The notes beneath the pieces were generated by a model that was given only the letters and a program-made list of their open reading frames with translations, made no database searches and was not told the DNA's origin. Below are positions 49,261 through 61,911 of a DNA stretch of 64,000 nucleotides, piece after piece. Source of the stretch: Clonostachys chloroleuca. Its lineage: Eukaryota; Ascomycota; Sordariomycetes; Hypocreales; Bionectriaceae. The stretch lies in assembly GCA_037952775.1 (NCBI GenBank), contig JBANAY010000004.1, forward strand, positions 12,896,001-12,960,000. Reading direction: 5' to 3'. The translations under genes were made by a program, and so were the position numbers. Positions within the stretch are counted from its first letter, which is position 1, and each line of letters starts with the position of its first letter.

Positions 49261-49962
49261 GGGGGATGGCGTAGAAAGGGATCAAGTTTATCACATATGC
49301 AACACCCATTTGGAAAATCACATGCTATAAATAATACATACTTATCATTCATACCAGTTCTATGACAAAACAGTAATTGAATTCATCACAGGTGAGTGGT
49401 AAGCAGTATGAGAAACCTCTCTCGATGCCATATATATCGCCCGAAATTATCTCTAGCTCTGATGTTAATGGCCAAATCTGGCAAGGATAATGTCTAATAT
49501 CATGCTTCTGGGGGTGCCCATCCATCCAGCGCTGAACGCCAATTCGCTGCCACCATGACAAAGACGTATACGAGGGTATCATGAAAACCAGCCCAAAAGC
49601 AGATGCCAAAACCCCCATAAAAACCACACATCAGGGATTATCATCCAAATCCATATGCTCCCAAAACATTAAAGTCAGATATGAAACGGTGAACTTTCAA
49701 GAGCTGTTCACCTCAATCAAGTAAGAGTGTCGAGAGGGGTACCCCCACAGCAAAACAAGATGTAGGTTGCTGACCTCCAATTTAAGATTATACCAAGTCT
49801 TAGACTGCTACTAAGATCAAGAGTTCTCCGAGATGCAAATCCACAAAGCATAGACGCTCGAGATTGTTTCCCATTCGGGCAAGATATAAGCCAGCGCACA
49901 ATCAGTGACATAGAACCACCTTGAATTGTTGTCAAGATGTGTTGTCATGATCAGAAACAGTA
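49261..49962. other. convergent intergenic region
   Basis: Two genes converge here (oxidoreductase, plus; PNRC-like gene, minus). I see no coding frame with an ATG and no structured element; the stretch should hold both 3' UTRs. Confidence 0.5.
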
Positions 49963-51072
49963 TTATTGTGTAAACAGACGGCGTTCCATCGAAGGCGAAT
50001 CAACCGCGTTATCGAGCTTCAAAATTCGACGAAGATCGTTTTCCATTGCTTGAATAGTATGGGTCTGATGCCCAGCATGCGGTGAGTTGTTGACGGGAGC
50101 TGGTCGGGGAGAGAATCCAGCATGGGCGGGCGCAGGAGGAGTTCCCCCAAGGGGAGAGGGGTTGGTTGGAGATGCCATATGTCCACCGAATAGGAATTTT
50201 TTCAGTGCTTCGGTAGGGTCTTCGATGGGTTCATTCGACGACAAAGCTTGATGCTGAATGGGTGCAGGACGGTTCGGTCCCGATCGAGCAGCCTTAATCC
50301 GATCTTGGTAGGGCGTTGAAAAAGCTGGCCCAACAGGTTGTCCAGATGTGCCATTCAGCTCATCATAGTCGATTCCATGGGAGGCTCGGTTGGTGGGAGT
50401 TGAGCGAGTGGGAAGCTGAGAGAATGTTTGAGGAACCAATGGGGAAGAGAACGAGGGTGGGGTAGCAGCATTGAACACATTGGGACTCTGCCCGTGACGC
50501 TCTCTCTCCTTCTCCTGGCGATGAGCGCGAAACATGAAGTCCAAAGGCGATTCGCTCGCCTTAGCAGCAGGAGATGGGCGATGAGGGGTGGGGAGTTCAT
50601 TATCAGTAGTAGGAGGCGAAGGCTGTTGCTGAACAAATGCCGGCTCCTCTTCTTTCGCTGCCGGTGAGTCGATGGGAGGCTTTGCCAAGAAGCTCGGAAT
50701 TGGCAGTGCAGAAGGCGCCGGAGAAGCGTGGAAGGTAGCTCCAGCGAAAGCCGGCTTGAGCGAAGCAGGTCGCTGAGGGGTTGTATGGCTGGGATGGTCT
50801 GGCTCTGGCGAGGTGGTGGTGCCCGCATTCTTCTGCCTGGCCGTCTTGATCTTCGTCCGCTGTTTGGCATTGGTGGCTTGGTTCGATTTCGGGCCGGGAG
50901 ACGTATAACTTGTCTTGCTTGGGGTTTGAGGCGCGACCCCATAATGCGACGACTCAAAGGCAGCAGCATCATTCTCAGAGGCGTAGGCCTTCTGAACGGA
51001 GTGTTGAACCTGATTTTTGCCTCGACGGCGACGGTTCGGTGACGGTCTTTGCTGAGTCGAGATGTCGGCCAT
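49963..51072 (-). CDS. PNRC-like Pro/Ser-rich protein, putative mRNA decapping cofactor
   Basis: This intronless gene encodes 369 residues that are mostly disordered, rich in Pro, Ser, Ala and Gln. Short conserved islands are visible. One near residue 110 (FAGATFHASPAPSALPIPSF) resembles the PNRC/EDC1 short linear motif that binds the Dcp1-Dcp2 decapping enzyme. Others are SPLDFMFRAHRQEKERER, DPTEALKKFLFGG and a C-terminal helix, AMENDLRRILKLD. The N-terminal basic patch (NRRRRGKN) could bind RNA. A role in mRNA decapping is inferred from the motif only. The ATG at 51072 is used; a longer frame starts at a TTG. It is divergent from ATG15. Confidence 0.68.
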   Translation of the reverse strand: MADISTQQRPSPNRRRRGKNQVQHSVQKAYASENDAAAFESSHYGVAPQTPSKTSYTSPGPKSNQATNAKQRTKIKTARQKNAGTTTSPEPDHPSHTTPQRPASLKPAFAGATFHASPAPSALPIPSFLAKPPIDSPAAKEEEPAFVQQQPSPPTTDNELPTPHRPSPAAKASESPLDFMFRAHRQEKERERHGQSPNVFNAATPPSFSSPLVPQTFSQLPTRSTPTNRASHGIDYDELNGTSGQPVGPAFSTPYQDRIKAARSGPNRPAPIQHQALSSNEPIEDPTEALKKFLFGGHMASPTNPSPLGGTPPAPAHAGFSPRPAPVNNSPHAGHQTHTIQAMENDLRRILKLDNAVDSPSMERRLFTQ

Positions 51073-52385
51073 TTTTGTGTGTTTGAAGATGGATGTGGGA
51101 GGGTGCTGCAAAGGCTGTCCAGGCTATGAGTCGGGAGGTTGGTTTGCCACAGGTGGGGATGATAAAATGATGGAGGGAGGAAAGCTAGTTTGTTTCGAGG
51201 ATTTCGGGTCGTAAGTCAAGTTCATCGGTGTGACCATGTTGCGTGCGAGCTACTACCCAGGATTGATTGTGGAGGTGAGTCGAGGGTTTTAGTATGAGAA
51301 TGAGCAAGTGAGGCAGTGGAGAGAAGGGAAGGGAGAGCAGGTAAGGCAGGCAGGTCGCAGAGACTGACTGTAGTAGGCTTTGGAGTCAGGTCGGATAGCA
51401 CCAACCGCCCAGCCCATGACCCTACACTGCCTTGCTGCGTCCGTGCTCAGCCCAGCCAAGCTGAAGGTACATGCACGACTGGAACAGCGCCGGCCGCTAC
51501 TTCTTTACACTTTCAGATACACCGGGCTCGCCTCACAGGGCTTGTTTGAGCGTGTATCCAGAGGTACTGCCAAGTCATTCATGCGCCCAGAGAGCCCAAG
51601 TTCCACCCAGCAACAGTTCGACTGGGGCTGCTGCCGCACACATCGAGTTGCCCCTCCCTCACTCCCTTCCCGGTGCTCTGCGTGTGCAGCGACATGCATA
51701 TTGCAACGCATGCGGCGTTTGCTGAGTCGCCAAACAACATGGACACCGGTCTGCATTATGCGTCAGCCTGTTGTGTTATAACCCTTCCCAAGGGTCCTTC
51801 CTTAGTATCCAGCTAGAACTATATTCGATGGCTTTCCTAGTACCTTGGGTTTTTGCCTCGGCAGCCTTTGTCGCTCATCCTTTACGTATCTTGTAGGCTG
51901 CACATGATGATGTTTAGCTTTAGGCATCTTGAATTGAAACCTACGTAGCACTTCCCCACTGATACCAGTCCAGCTCCAACTTTTCGCCCCCCGACTACTG
52001 GCGCGCTGTCATATATCTGTATTGCTTTTCGACCATCTAATTCCCTTTCATCAACCCTTTCATCAAAGTAAAACGTAGTCTTCTACAGCATAATACGCAT
52101 TGTACCTACTTGCGACGCCGACCCGCAGATGAGACTGCAGGGTGCAGGCTCCAGCTCTTCCCGGGTACCCCACCGATTGCAAGGAATCTCCACTAAGGCA
52201 AGGTACTGAATCCAGGCGATAACGATAACACTGATACCGGACCCCGATGACAACATCACCTGCCGTTGTCGCTTCTACCCCAACCACCCAACAAAGCCGC
52301 CCTCGGCTATCACTGCTTGCCTTCCACTATCCGCGACCTATCTCCTACTGAATCGAAAATACCGAATCCTGACGCTACTGCCATC
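51073..52385. promoter_or_regulatory. divergent PNRC-like gene and ATG15 promoter
   Basis: A 1.3-kb divergent intergenic region. Overlapping open stretches at 51220-51780 exist on both strands without coding signatures. The last 120 bases before the ATG15 start form an open frame without ATG and are probably leader. Confidence 0.45.
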
Positions 52386-54167
52386 ATGGTAGCTCGCAAG
52401 AGCGGCCTTGGAGGTCGTACAAACTCCCCAGGGAGGCTCTCCGTTGCCTCGTTTCTGGTGTCATTCCTAGCGGTTGCTGGCCCAGCAGCAGCGGCAACCT
52501 GGTCATACGGAGATGCACTCCTTCCCGGGCCAGTTCTTCCCAACAAGCCGGATTCTGTTCGACCATCGGAACACGTCTTCACCCTCCGGCACGTCTATCA
52601 CCATGGAACATACGAACATCCGACCCTTCATCGTGTACGGGACGTCGCCCCGGAGGATTCGCGAGTATTCCTAGCCGCAGAAGACGGTCTCGGCGAAGTG
52701 AATCTCCCCCATCTAAAAGCCCGAAGTCGAGGGGATAGAATCGAACGTTTAGTTGATAGACGGCCCTCAGTTGTGGACCCTATGGTAGCACATGCTCGAC
52801 AGCATGGGTACGTTGCTGCCATGGACGCTTCTGCATGGTCGACGGATGAAGTACCTGCGCCAGATGTCACGGACAAGGACACTGTTCTAAGTCTAGCGTA
52901 TATGGCCGCAGACGCCTATGTCGAGGATGAGAAACAAACTGATTGGCTTGATGTTGGCGGTCCTTTCAACCGGAGCGATGACTTTGGCTGGGAGAGTGAT
53001 GGGCTTCGGGGCCATGTATGGGCAGACGAGAATAACTCGACCATCGTCATCGGACTTAAGGGCACCACGGCTGCCGTGTTCGACGGGGATGGCACAACGA
53101 CAAACGATAAGGAGAATGATAACCTCTTCTTCAGCTGCTGTTGTGCGCAACAAGGACAGTGGACTTGGCATCAAGTTTGCGATTGTGCCACTGGAACATA
53201 CTCTTGCAATAACACTTGTGTCAGAACTGCCCTTATGGAGGAGAACAGATACTATACCGCTGCTCGAGAGTTATTCTCCAACGTCACCGATCGCTACCCC
53301 AACTCCAACGTGTGGCTCACTGGACACTCGCTTGGCGGAGCTGTCACATCCCTACTGGGTCTGACATATGGCCTGCCGGCTGTCACATTTGAGGCCGTCC
53401 CAGAAGCTCTTGCTGCATCCCGACTAGGCTTGCCTGTCCCTCCCGGGACTGACCACAATACTCCTCAAACTCGCCAGTTCACTGGGGCATATCACTTTGG
53501 CCACACAGCGGATCCCGTCTATATCGGCACGTGCAATGGCGCTACCGCGACTTGCTCATTTGCAGGATACGCAATGGAGTCGGCATGCCATACTGGTAGA
53601 GAATGTGTCTATGACGTCGTTGGAGATCTCGGTTGGCGTGTAGGAATCGGCACTCACAAGATTCGGGCAGTCATCAAGGATGTCCTTCTGAAATACGACG
53701 ATGTCCCAGAATGTAATTATACGCCTGAATGTCGGGATTGCGCACCCTGGAAGATGTACGAATCAAACGGCACGGAAACGACAACAACGTCACATTCCTC
53801 AACCAGCACTACCAGGACTCGAACCCGCACATCAACATGCGAGACCCCTGGGTGGTGGGGATGCTTGGATACGACGACATCCACAACTGAATCGTCTACC
53901 ACAACATCCACGTCCACATCTTCAACGTCGACCTGCAAGACCCCCGGGTGGTTTGGTTGCAATGATAAGACAACCACGACCTCCGACTCATCCACGTCGT
54001 CTGCTACTTCCACGTCTACCTGCAAGACTCCCGGCAACTTCTGGGGTTGCCGGGATGAAGTGACTTCGACTACCCAGGCGCCTACGACCAAGATGGTCCC
54101 TCAGATTACCAAGGCGCCAACCCAGACCGATGGGAACTGGAATAAATACATAGACGACGAGATTTGA
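52386..54167 (+). CDS. ATG15: autophagy-related lipase Atg15
   Basis: This intronless gene encodes 593 residues. A signal-anchor helix lies at about residues 19-37 ([19 protein letters not shown]). The luminal domain contains the class 3 lipase nucleophile elbow GHSLGG with Ser315, and Asn-linked glycosylation sites (NNST, NRSD). Cys-rich segments such as FFSCCCAQQ and [14 protein letters not shown] are typical of Atg15. Family members are delivered to the vacuole by the multivesicular body pathway and break down autophagic body membranes. The C-terminal tail is Ser/Thr-rich and carries three Cys-containing repeats, at about residues 484, 516 and 545, with the pattern TCxTPGxxxGCxD. The start is the ATG at 52386, just before the signal anchor; the frame upstream opens at TTG. 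Confidence 0.95.
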   Translation: MVARKSGLGGRTNSPGRLSVASFLVSFLAVAGPAAAATWSYGDALLPGPVLPNKPDSVRPSEHVFTLRHVYHHGTYEHPTLHRVRDVAPEDSRVFLAAEDGLGEVNLPHLKARSRGDRIERLVDRRPSVVDPMVAHARQHGYVAAMDASAWSTDEVPAPDVTDKDTVLSLAYMAADAYVEDEKQTDWLDVGGPFNRSDDFGWESDGLRGHVWADENNSTIVIGLKGTTAAVFDGDGTTTNDKENDNLFFSCCCAQQGQWTWHQVCDCATGTYSCNNTCVRTALMEENRYYTAARELFSNVTDRYPNSNVWLTGHSLGGAVTSLLGLTYGLPAVTFEAVPEALAASRLGLPVPPGTDHNTPQTRQFTGAYHFGHTADPVYIGTCNGATATCSFAGYAMESACHTGRECVYDVVGDLGWRVGIGTHKIRAVIKDVLLKYDDVPECNYTPECRDCAPWKMYESNGTETTTTSHSSTSTTRTRTRTSTCETPGWWGCLDTTTSTTESSTTTSTSTSSTSTCKTPGWFGCNDKTTTTSDSSTSSATSTSTCKTPGNFWGCRDEVTSTTQAPTTKMVPQITKAPTQTDGNWNKYIDDEI

Positions 54168-55685
<1,518 letters not shown>

Positions 55686-55850
55686 ATGAAACGTTTTAAA
55701 AAGGCATTCGAGATACAAGCTATGTACATAAGTATTGCAATCCTCAGAGATGGCTCGTTACGGAGGAACGGATTCTTGGAACGGACGGGTGTTTGCTCGC
55801 AGATGGGTTTCGGGTGAAGAAAATAATCGGCGGTTGGTATTTCTCTCGAT

Positions 55851-56265
55851 CTATCCAGTGCTAGCCGCCCTAGAACCGGCGGGCAGCCATTTGACGGGGT
55901 TCCTGTTATAGAATGGCCACGGTGGCACAACAACCAGAAAGGTCAGAAGAGTCCCGGCTCCTCCAATATACAGCGCCAACAAGATATCTTGCTTGGTGTA
56001 TCCGACGTTGAATGCTAGTAACTTCATATCGATATCATGTTAGCCTTGATCTTCCAGGGTGATGAGTGAGATATGGTCGTACTCCGGAAACTGCAAGCAA
56101 TAAGGTAGCGATAACTTCAGCTCGCCTCTGGCCTTCGAAATCCTGTGTTGAAAACATGGAAGTTAGCCAGATGTTGGATTACAGACAGACAGAGGATGGG
56201 ATGCTTAGCCGTACAATAACACCATCCACTAGATCGCGGACTTGGTCCAGCAGTTCTTCAGCCAT
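55851..56265 (-). CDS. SPC1: signal peptidase complex subunit Spc1 (SPC12)
   Basis: Three tiny exons (56215-56265, 56083-56142, 55851-56021) join to 93 residues. The product starts MAEELLDQVRDLVDGVI, followed by DFEGQRRAEVIATLLL, a first membrane helix, GYTKQDILLALYIGG, a second helix (TLLTFLVVVPPWPF), and YNRNPVKWLP. This is the classic pattern of the SPC12 family: two membrane helices with both ends in the cytosol. The protein is an accessory subunit of the ER signal peptidase and affects which membrane segments are cut. The second intron uses a TGAAG acceptor, because the TAG five bases further on would break the frame. It converges on RBX1 with about 165 bp between stops. Confidence 0.93.
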
Positions 56266-57508
56266 GGCGAAGTCGGCGGATGGGTTTGATAATGTGGCAA
56301 TTGAGCAGAATGCCTAGTGCTAGTGAAGGACAATCGATTGTTGGCGGGTGGAATACAAGTTGCTGGTGTGGCTCTCTGGGAGGCGTTTGGAATGTAGCGT
56401 ACTGACCACGTCGAGCAACCTCAGACCCACCGGACGCCATGGGTGCCAAGGGTCCGTTGACTAGCAGATGGGCTCCACTGCTCCAGAGGCTCGTACAGCG
56501 ACCAGGCCGCTCTAGACGTCGCCCAGGCCCTACACGCTACCCTACAGACAGTGGCGGCATTGCCGACAGATCCCGTGTAGTGGTGTTATTATAGTAATTA
56601 CGTATATAATTAATACAACGCCAGTCATAGGACAACCAGGATGACGGAGGCCAAAATTTTCGTCCCTAGCTCGGTATTGCTCCGATATCCAACATACTAA
56701 TATTGCGCACCAAGGAAAAAGCCACTCCGAGATTTTTTTTTCTTTCTTCAACCGTTTCTCAACCGTTATCTTGATTATTTGAACCCCTCGCCAACGGTGC
56801 CAGGTTCATTGTCTATTGCGCTCAATCTACTTTGCCACTGGCTACTCCTGACGCTATCAACTCCAAAGAAGTCGCTGTCTCCTATTCACCACCAAGCAAC
56901 CACCGACGTATACCGCATCTCTCGAAGTGCCCCAACCACAGATCTCCATTTATCTGACCCGTTCGCCAGTTCTCACGTTGGAGAACTCCTTATCGCGCAG
57001 GCATTGTGAGGCCGTCCTCGCTCTTGTCTGCCTCAGCTACCTGCGGAACTAGTTCCTCGAAACCTTCAAGTTGGCTCAATTCGCTCAAACAAAGCCTCTC
57101 TTCTCTTCGCTTCCTAGCCCACGCTGCTGGGTCTATAGCGGAGTCAACAAGAAACCCCCATAACTGGCCCTACTCGACTTCGGACACAGCGTTTTAATTT
57201 CGACCCCAAGCCTATCTCTCCCCGACATCATTCCGGGACCACACCGGACTGATATCGTCACGTTGACACCGCATAAGGACTCGGCGCGCCCCTGCCGCGC
57301 CGGGCTGACAGTCCGCGACTAACTCAAGTTGTGGTCAAGTTGTTGGTTCTCAAACCATGTCTACTACCGTTTAGAGGAAGCATCGCTTTTTCTTTTTCAG
57401 ACCTACCCAGCGCCTGGTATCATATTGTTTTCCGTCCTCGATCTTTACTTTGCTCGACATTCAGCTACAGCAGTCTTTCCCGCGTCAGAATAGCCTCGAT
57501 TCAACAAA
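56266..57508. promoter_or_regulatory. divergent SPC1-MNR2 promoter and MNR2 leader
   Basis: This 1.24-kb region lies between divergent starts. From about 56780 to 57508 it is rich in pyrimidine tracts and short ATG-poor open stretches, as expected for a long 5' leader of MNR2. No gene is supported. Confidence 0.45.
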
Positions 57509-59403
57509 ATGTCCGATCACGAAGAGTCCGGACCCAACACTGGGTACGACACCCCAATCCCCGAACTTGACGACCACCGACAGCAGGTGGCATCCCCTCA
57601 GAGGCAAGAGCGTCCTCGTCGTGGAACATTTGATAGCCTTTACGGCTCACGGCAGATGGGCTCCGAACCCACCTCCCCTGAGATTATTGTCCGTGACTTT
57701 GAAGAAGCTATCATAGACGAGGAGGGAGATTCGTTCAGACTAGTCGGCGCAATCGCCGGGGGACCATTGAAACCATTCCCGATGGACGATCCGTCTCTCC
57801 GCCAAACTCAGTGAAGGCATTCGCTGCTGCCCGCCGCCGTGAACGGGACCTGTCGTTCTCAGAACCCAAAGTTGATGCGGATGATACCCTCAGTCGAGTT
57901 CTCTCAATCTCGAGCCGTCGCAGCGGCCGAAGCAAGTCTCGAACTGTCGACAAGGCTGCCAGTGTCCTCTCAAACAACACTGCTGAGGAAGACGTATGCT
58001 TCCCTCTCCCAGAGACTTACAGGAAGGATCAGCTTCACATTGATTTTGATTTCCTGGAGAACTTTATCAATGCGGAGCGTGATGCTCACGTGGAGACTCG
58101 TGAAGAAGCTGCCGCAGCTTCCTTCCAGGACGCCCGGCTACAACCTGCTGAGAGTCGTCACACGGTCGTCACTGTGGACGGGGATATAATGGACCTGCCA
58201 TCTGATGAGTCCACCGGACAAGAGAAGGAGAAAGAAGCCGCTGCGGTGCCATCGCCACACAAACCGCAAACTAACCCCATCGATCACAATCGGTTCAGCT
58301 TCTTCTCCTCGGCATGGGAGTCAACCATCCACGCCGCAGAAATGGCCGATCTCGTCCTTCCCGGAGAGGATATTCGTGGGCTCTTCGAGCTTCCAAAGGA
58401 TGAGGCCGATGGTGTGTGGTGGCTGAACTGCAACCACGCAACCAAAGAAGAGGTTCAGGGCATCTGCAAGGCGTTTGGGATTCATCCCCTGACGATTGAG
58501 GATATTGTCACCCAGGAAGCACGCGAGAAGATTGAGTTGTTCCCGTCTTACTATTTTGCATGCTTCAGGTCCTTTAACATTGTCGAGGAAGAAGACGGAA
58601 AAGAATATGAGCCATTCAACATCTACGTCATCGTTTTTCGTGAGGGCACACTAAGCTTCAGTTTCGCTCCAAACGGTCACGCCTCTCAGGTACGAAAGAG
58701 GATTACGGCGTTGAAGGATTATGTTTCTCTCAGTAGCGATTGGATTTGCTATGCTTTGATGTAAGTATACTTACCAATTCATGGACACTGTAACTTGAAA
58801 CTAACATGTAACGACAGTGATAACATTGTGGACGAATTCGGTCCCGTTATTCGACAGATTGAACTTGAGGCAGATGCCATCGAGGATGAAGTGTTCGTTA
58901 TGCGAGACGACGATTCAAGCTCCTTCCTGAGGCGAATCGGTCAGGTCCGCAAGAACTGTATGGCTTTGCTTCGTCTACTCGGTGGCAAGGCAGACGTCCT
59001 GCGTGGTTTCACCAAGCGATGCAACGAAAACTACCAGGTCACCCCACGGATGGACATTGGAATGTATCTTGGCGATATCCAGGATCACGTTGTGACCATG
59101 GCTACCAACTTGGGACACTTCGAGAAGATCCTGTCCCGAGCCCACAGCAATTATTTGGCTATCCTGTCCATCAACAACATCTCCCAGGGTACAGATACCA
59201 ACCGCGTTCTGAGCAAAATTACTTTCCTGGCATCGGTTCTGGTTCCTCTGAACTTGGTCAGCGGTGTGTTTGGTATGAACGTGCCAGTTCCTTTCGTTGG
59301 AGCAGACAAGGACAACCTGGCTCCATTCTTCACCATCATTGGCGTCATGGCTGCGATATGCGCAATTATTCTGAGCTGGGCTCGTTGGGCTCGCTACATC
59401 TAA
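57509..59403 (+). CDS. MNR2: CorA-family magnesium transporter Mnr2, with apparent frameshift
   Basis: Two exons (57509-58760 and 58818-59403) encode about 612 residues once one base is accounted for. The N-terminal 250 residues are polar and disordered (EDVCFPLPETYRKDQLHIDFDFLENFI marks the conserved part). The CorA domain follows (LPKDEADGVWWLNCNHATKEEV, AFGIHPLTIEDI), with the essential GMN motif near residue 570 and a second helix ending RWARYI. Family members move Mg2+; yeast Mnr2 sits in the vacuole membrane. Codons up to about 57757 are in one frame and those after it in another. The change falls at a five-G run (57758-57762). One extra G would make the frame continuous, and I find no intron that would do so. 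A sequence error or a genuine indel is possible. Confidence 0.88.
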
Positions 59404-59778
59404 TGTTGCTGTCGATATCTTTTAGTCATCTTCTGGATGTACGCTGTCTTATAGTTTGACATGTCAATATTGTTTCTAGTGGGAATAGAATAGAATTTTG
59501 TATCCTATCTGGAATGAACATTTATATTTGGTTTCCTACAGTGACATCTTGAAAAACTGAGCGATGCTCTTGAGGAAAAGATTTTCTATGACGTTGCCCG
59601 ATATTACAGGTCCCCCGCGCTACAGGGTAAGTTGTCATCTAGTGGACCTGGTATATCCCAGCATCGTTATGTCATTGGCTGAATTGGGACAATAGATTCT
59701 TCACTTTCTCAAATTCTGCGTTGAAGAAAGCAAACCACGCCCGATCATTCTCGTATAACGCCAGACGAAACCGCAACC
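59404..59778. other. MNR2 to TIM8 intergenic region
   Basis: This stretch is about 375 bp, with the MNR2 3' UTR (AATAGAATAGAA-type A-rich stretch near 59485) and the TIM8 promoter. Nothing else is recognisable. Confidence 0.5.
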
Positions 59779-60155
59779 ATGAGCCTGTCACAGAGCCCCC
59801 TCGATGGTCTTAACCTCGAATCACTGAATGACCAGGACAAGGCCGAGATCCGCCAGTTCCTGAACAAGCAACAGCAGCGCTCCCAGATCCAGGCCCGTAC
59901 GTGCTCCCAACGGCTCTCGCCCGCCTCCTGCTCCCCAATGACTATCTTACTAGCTAGAGGAAAAACTAATTGTTTTTCGCCACAATAGAGACACACCAGC
60001 TGACCCAGGTCTGCTGGACCAAGTGCGTCCCGGGCGCTGTCAAGAGCGGGAAGCTCGACAAGGCCGAGGAGACCTGCCTGGCCAACTGCGTCAACCGCTT
60101 CATGGACCTCAATCTCCTGACGGTGAAGCACCTTCAGAACATGCGAAGCAACTAG
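59779..60155 (+). CDS. TIM8: mitochondrial intermembrane-space chaperone Tim8
   Basis: Two exons (59779-59896 and 59989-60155) give 94 residues. The twin CX3C motif is visible as Cys48-WTK-Cys52 and Cys69-LAN-Cys73, spaced as in small Tim proteins. The N-terminal helix ([23 protein letters not shown]) and [13 protein letters not shown] fit Tim8 better than Tim9, Tim10 or Tim13. Tim8 pairs with Tim13 to carry hydrophobic precursors such as Tim23 across the intermembrane space; this is assigned by family. The 92-nt intron splits a Gln codon just before the first CX3C motif. Confidence 0.92.
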
Positions 60156-60584
60156 TTGATCTATGATAAAGATGATGGTACATTTGGCTACGTATGGACT
60201 GTTTGGGTAGGCAATCTGGTCTGGTATATGATGGATTGGATGGGAAAAGGAAAACTTCCTCTATGGTGAATTGGTTGTCAAAAAATAATAGACGGCGCAT
60301 AGATTTGTACACTAGATGTAGTATTTTCAAGGCCGGCGGTCTGCAAGGTATGCTCAAGCAAAACCTGCCCATAGGCATCACGATCACATTTCACTCAAGG
60401 GCTTTGTGTGCTTGCACAGCATGTTTTTCGGGTACTGATTGGCCTTTGAATTCATCATCATTTTTGTCCTAGCAATGATCTAATGCGCCTTTTCCGATGC
60501 CTGTTACTCTCAAAGTTGGTGGCCAAACCAGGCCGAAAAAAAAATTCACACACATCCGCAACGCTTTTTTCCCGGGAACCATGT
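60156..60584. other. convergent TIM8 and uL23 3' region
   Basis: This 429-bp stretch lies between convergent genes and contains A-rich tracts (near 60280 and 60537). No coding frame is supported. Confidence 0.5.
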
Positions 60585-61405
60585 TTATACGAGCGACAGC
60601 TTGTTGGCGGCAATGTCGAGGGCATCGACGTCAGGGGTGAGGCGGGCGTAGGCCTTCTTGGAACCATCGGGGCTGTGAAGGGGTCAGTATTTGGAACGGA
60701 TGGATAGTTCCGCGCTCGAGAGTGACTGAACATACCGGATGAGGGTGTTGATCTTGACGGTGTCGATGTCGTAGAGCTTCTTGAGTGCCTGCTTGATCTG
60801 GGCCTTGTTGGCCTTGATGTCGACGATGACTGGGAAGGTATGTAAGTTTCGAGAATGTTTGTGAGGACTGGAGTATAAACGTACAGACGAGGGTGTTGTG
60901 CTCCTCCATCTTCTTCATGGCGCTCTCAGTGTTGAGAGGGTGGATGACGATCTTGTGCTCATCGAGACGGGGCAAGTGAGGGATGGACTTGCGGGGGTAC
61001 TTGGGAGCACGGGCGGCGATGAGGGTCTTGGGGCGGTGGAAAGAGGTGCTCAGGCGGACCTTGCGGTTCTTGCTAGAGTGAGTCTATTCGAGATGTTAGC
61101 TGCCGGACAACATACAACAAACATATCGCCATCGAGAGCCAATTCCAACTTACACCCTTGAGAGCAGCCTTGGCGGCAGCGTTGGCCTGCTTGGTGCCCT
61201 TGGGGGCGGCTATATATCACACACGCATCAGCAATCGCTCTTGTTCAGAACTCGCAAAATCTGCTGCTGCCATGATGCGGGACGGGGGCGGGTGTGCCCA
61301 TTTTCGTCGTCGCCAAATCGCAGGGCGTCTTCGTGCGCAGTATCCAATCCGAGATGTCTTTCATGTCGTACCTTTCTTGCCCTTGGTAGCGTCCTTTCCG
61401 GCCAT
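60585..61405 (-). CDS. RPL25: 60S ribosomal protein uL23 (L25)
   Basis: Five exons (61372-61405, 61154-61209, 60885-61083, 60736-60829, 60585-60672) give 156 residues, the normal size for eukaryotic uL23. The basic N-terminal extension ([26 protein letters not shown]) is followed by FHRPKTL and the globular domain ([49 protein letters not shown], end [12 protein letters not shown]). uL23 binds 25S rRNA domain III near the polypeptide exit tunnel and is a docking point for SRP and nascent-chain factors. The first exon is only 34 nt, and dense short introns near the 5' end are usual for fungal ribosomal protein genes. It is divergent from BMT2. Confidence 0.96.
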
Positions 61406-61911
61406 TGCGTCGGTATTGAGTGGCAGCTTTGTTGTGCTGGATGGTTAGTTGTTAACGGGATGAGGAGTTCGAAATTCCGAAAAAGTTTCAGCCCAAAAAT
61501 GACTTGTGGTAGCGGACCTGTGGGTGGCCTCGATTAGGGTTGCAGGGATGCTAGAGGCTGTGATTGGGCAGACATCTTCTAATCGGAAGTAAAGGTCACG
61601 TGCTAATAAATACTCGCTACCTTCATTCGACATGGAAAATCATCGGATACAATGGTGTTAGCGGATTGGATGCCGTAGTGGGTCGGCAAGCCAGACAATT
61701 TCAGCGTGCAGTTGAATCAATGACCTGAAAAGACTATGTATATCTACGTTTCGAAGGTTACAGAGTGAATTTCGGAGCTTATCATGCTTCATTGAAGCTA
61801 AAATCAGCCTCCTCGCATGCCTGTTCTGTATCTTTTGATACTGACAGTTGCGGTGATCTGATCATCTCTTGGAAACTGAACATCTGGAGCTTCACCTGGA
61901 CATGGACAAAC
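61406..61911. promoter_or_regulatory. divergent uL23-BMT2 promoter
   Basis: This 506-bp region drives a ribosomal protein and a 25S rRNA methyltransferase in opposite directions. The BMT2 frame is open upstream to 61765 but begins at GTG, so the first ATG at 61912 is taken as the start. No certain motif is recognised. Confidence 0.45.

Noticed and set aside
53717..54091. Minus-strand frame with Val/Asp repeats
   Set aside because: Antisense shadow of the Ser/Thr-rich repeat tail of ATG15.
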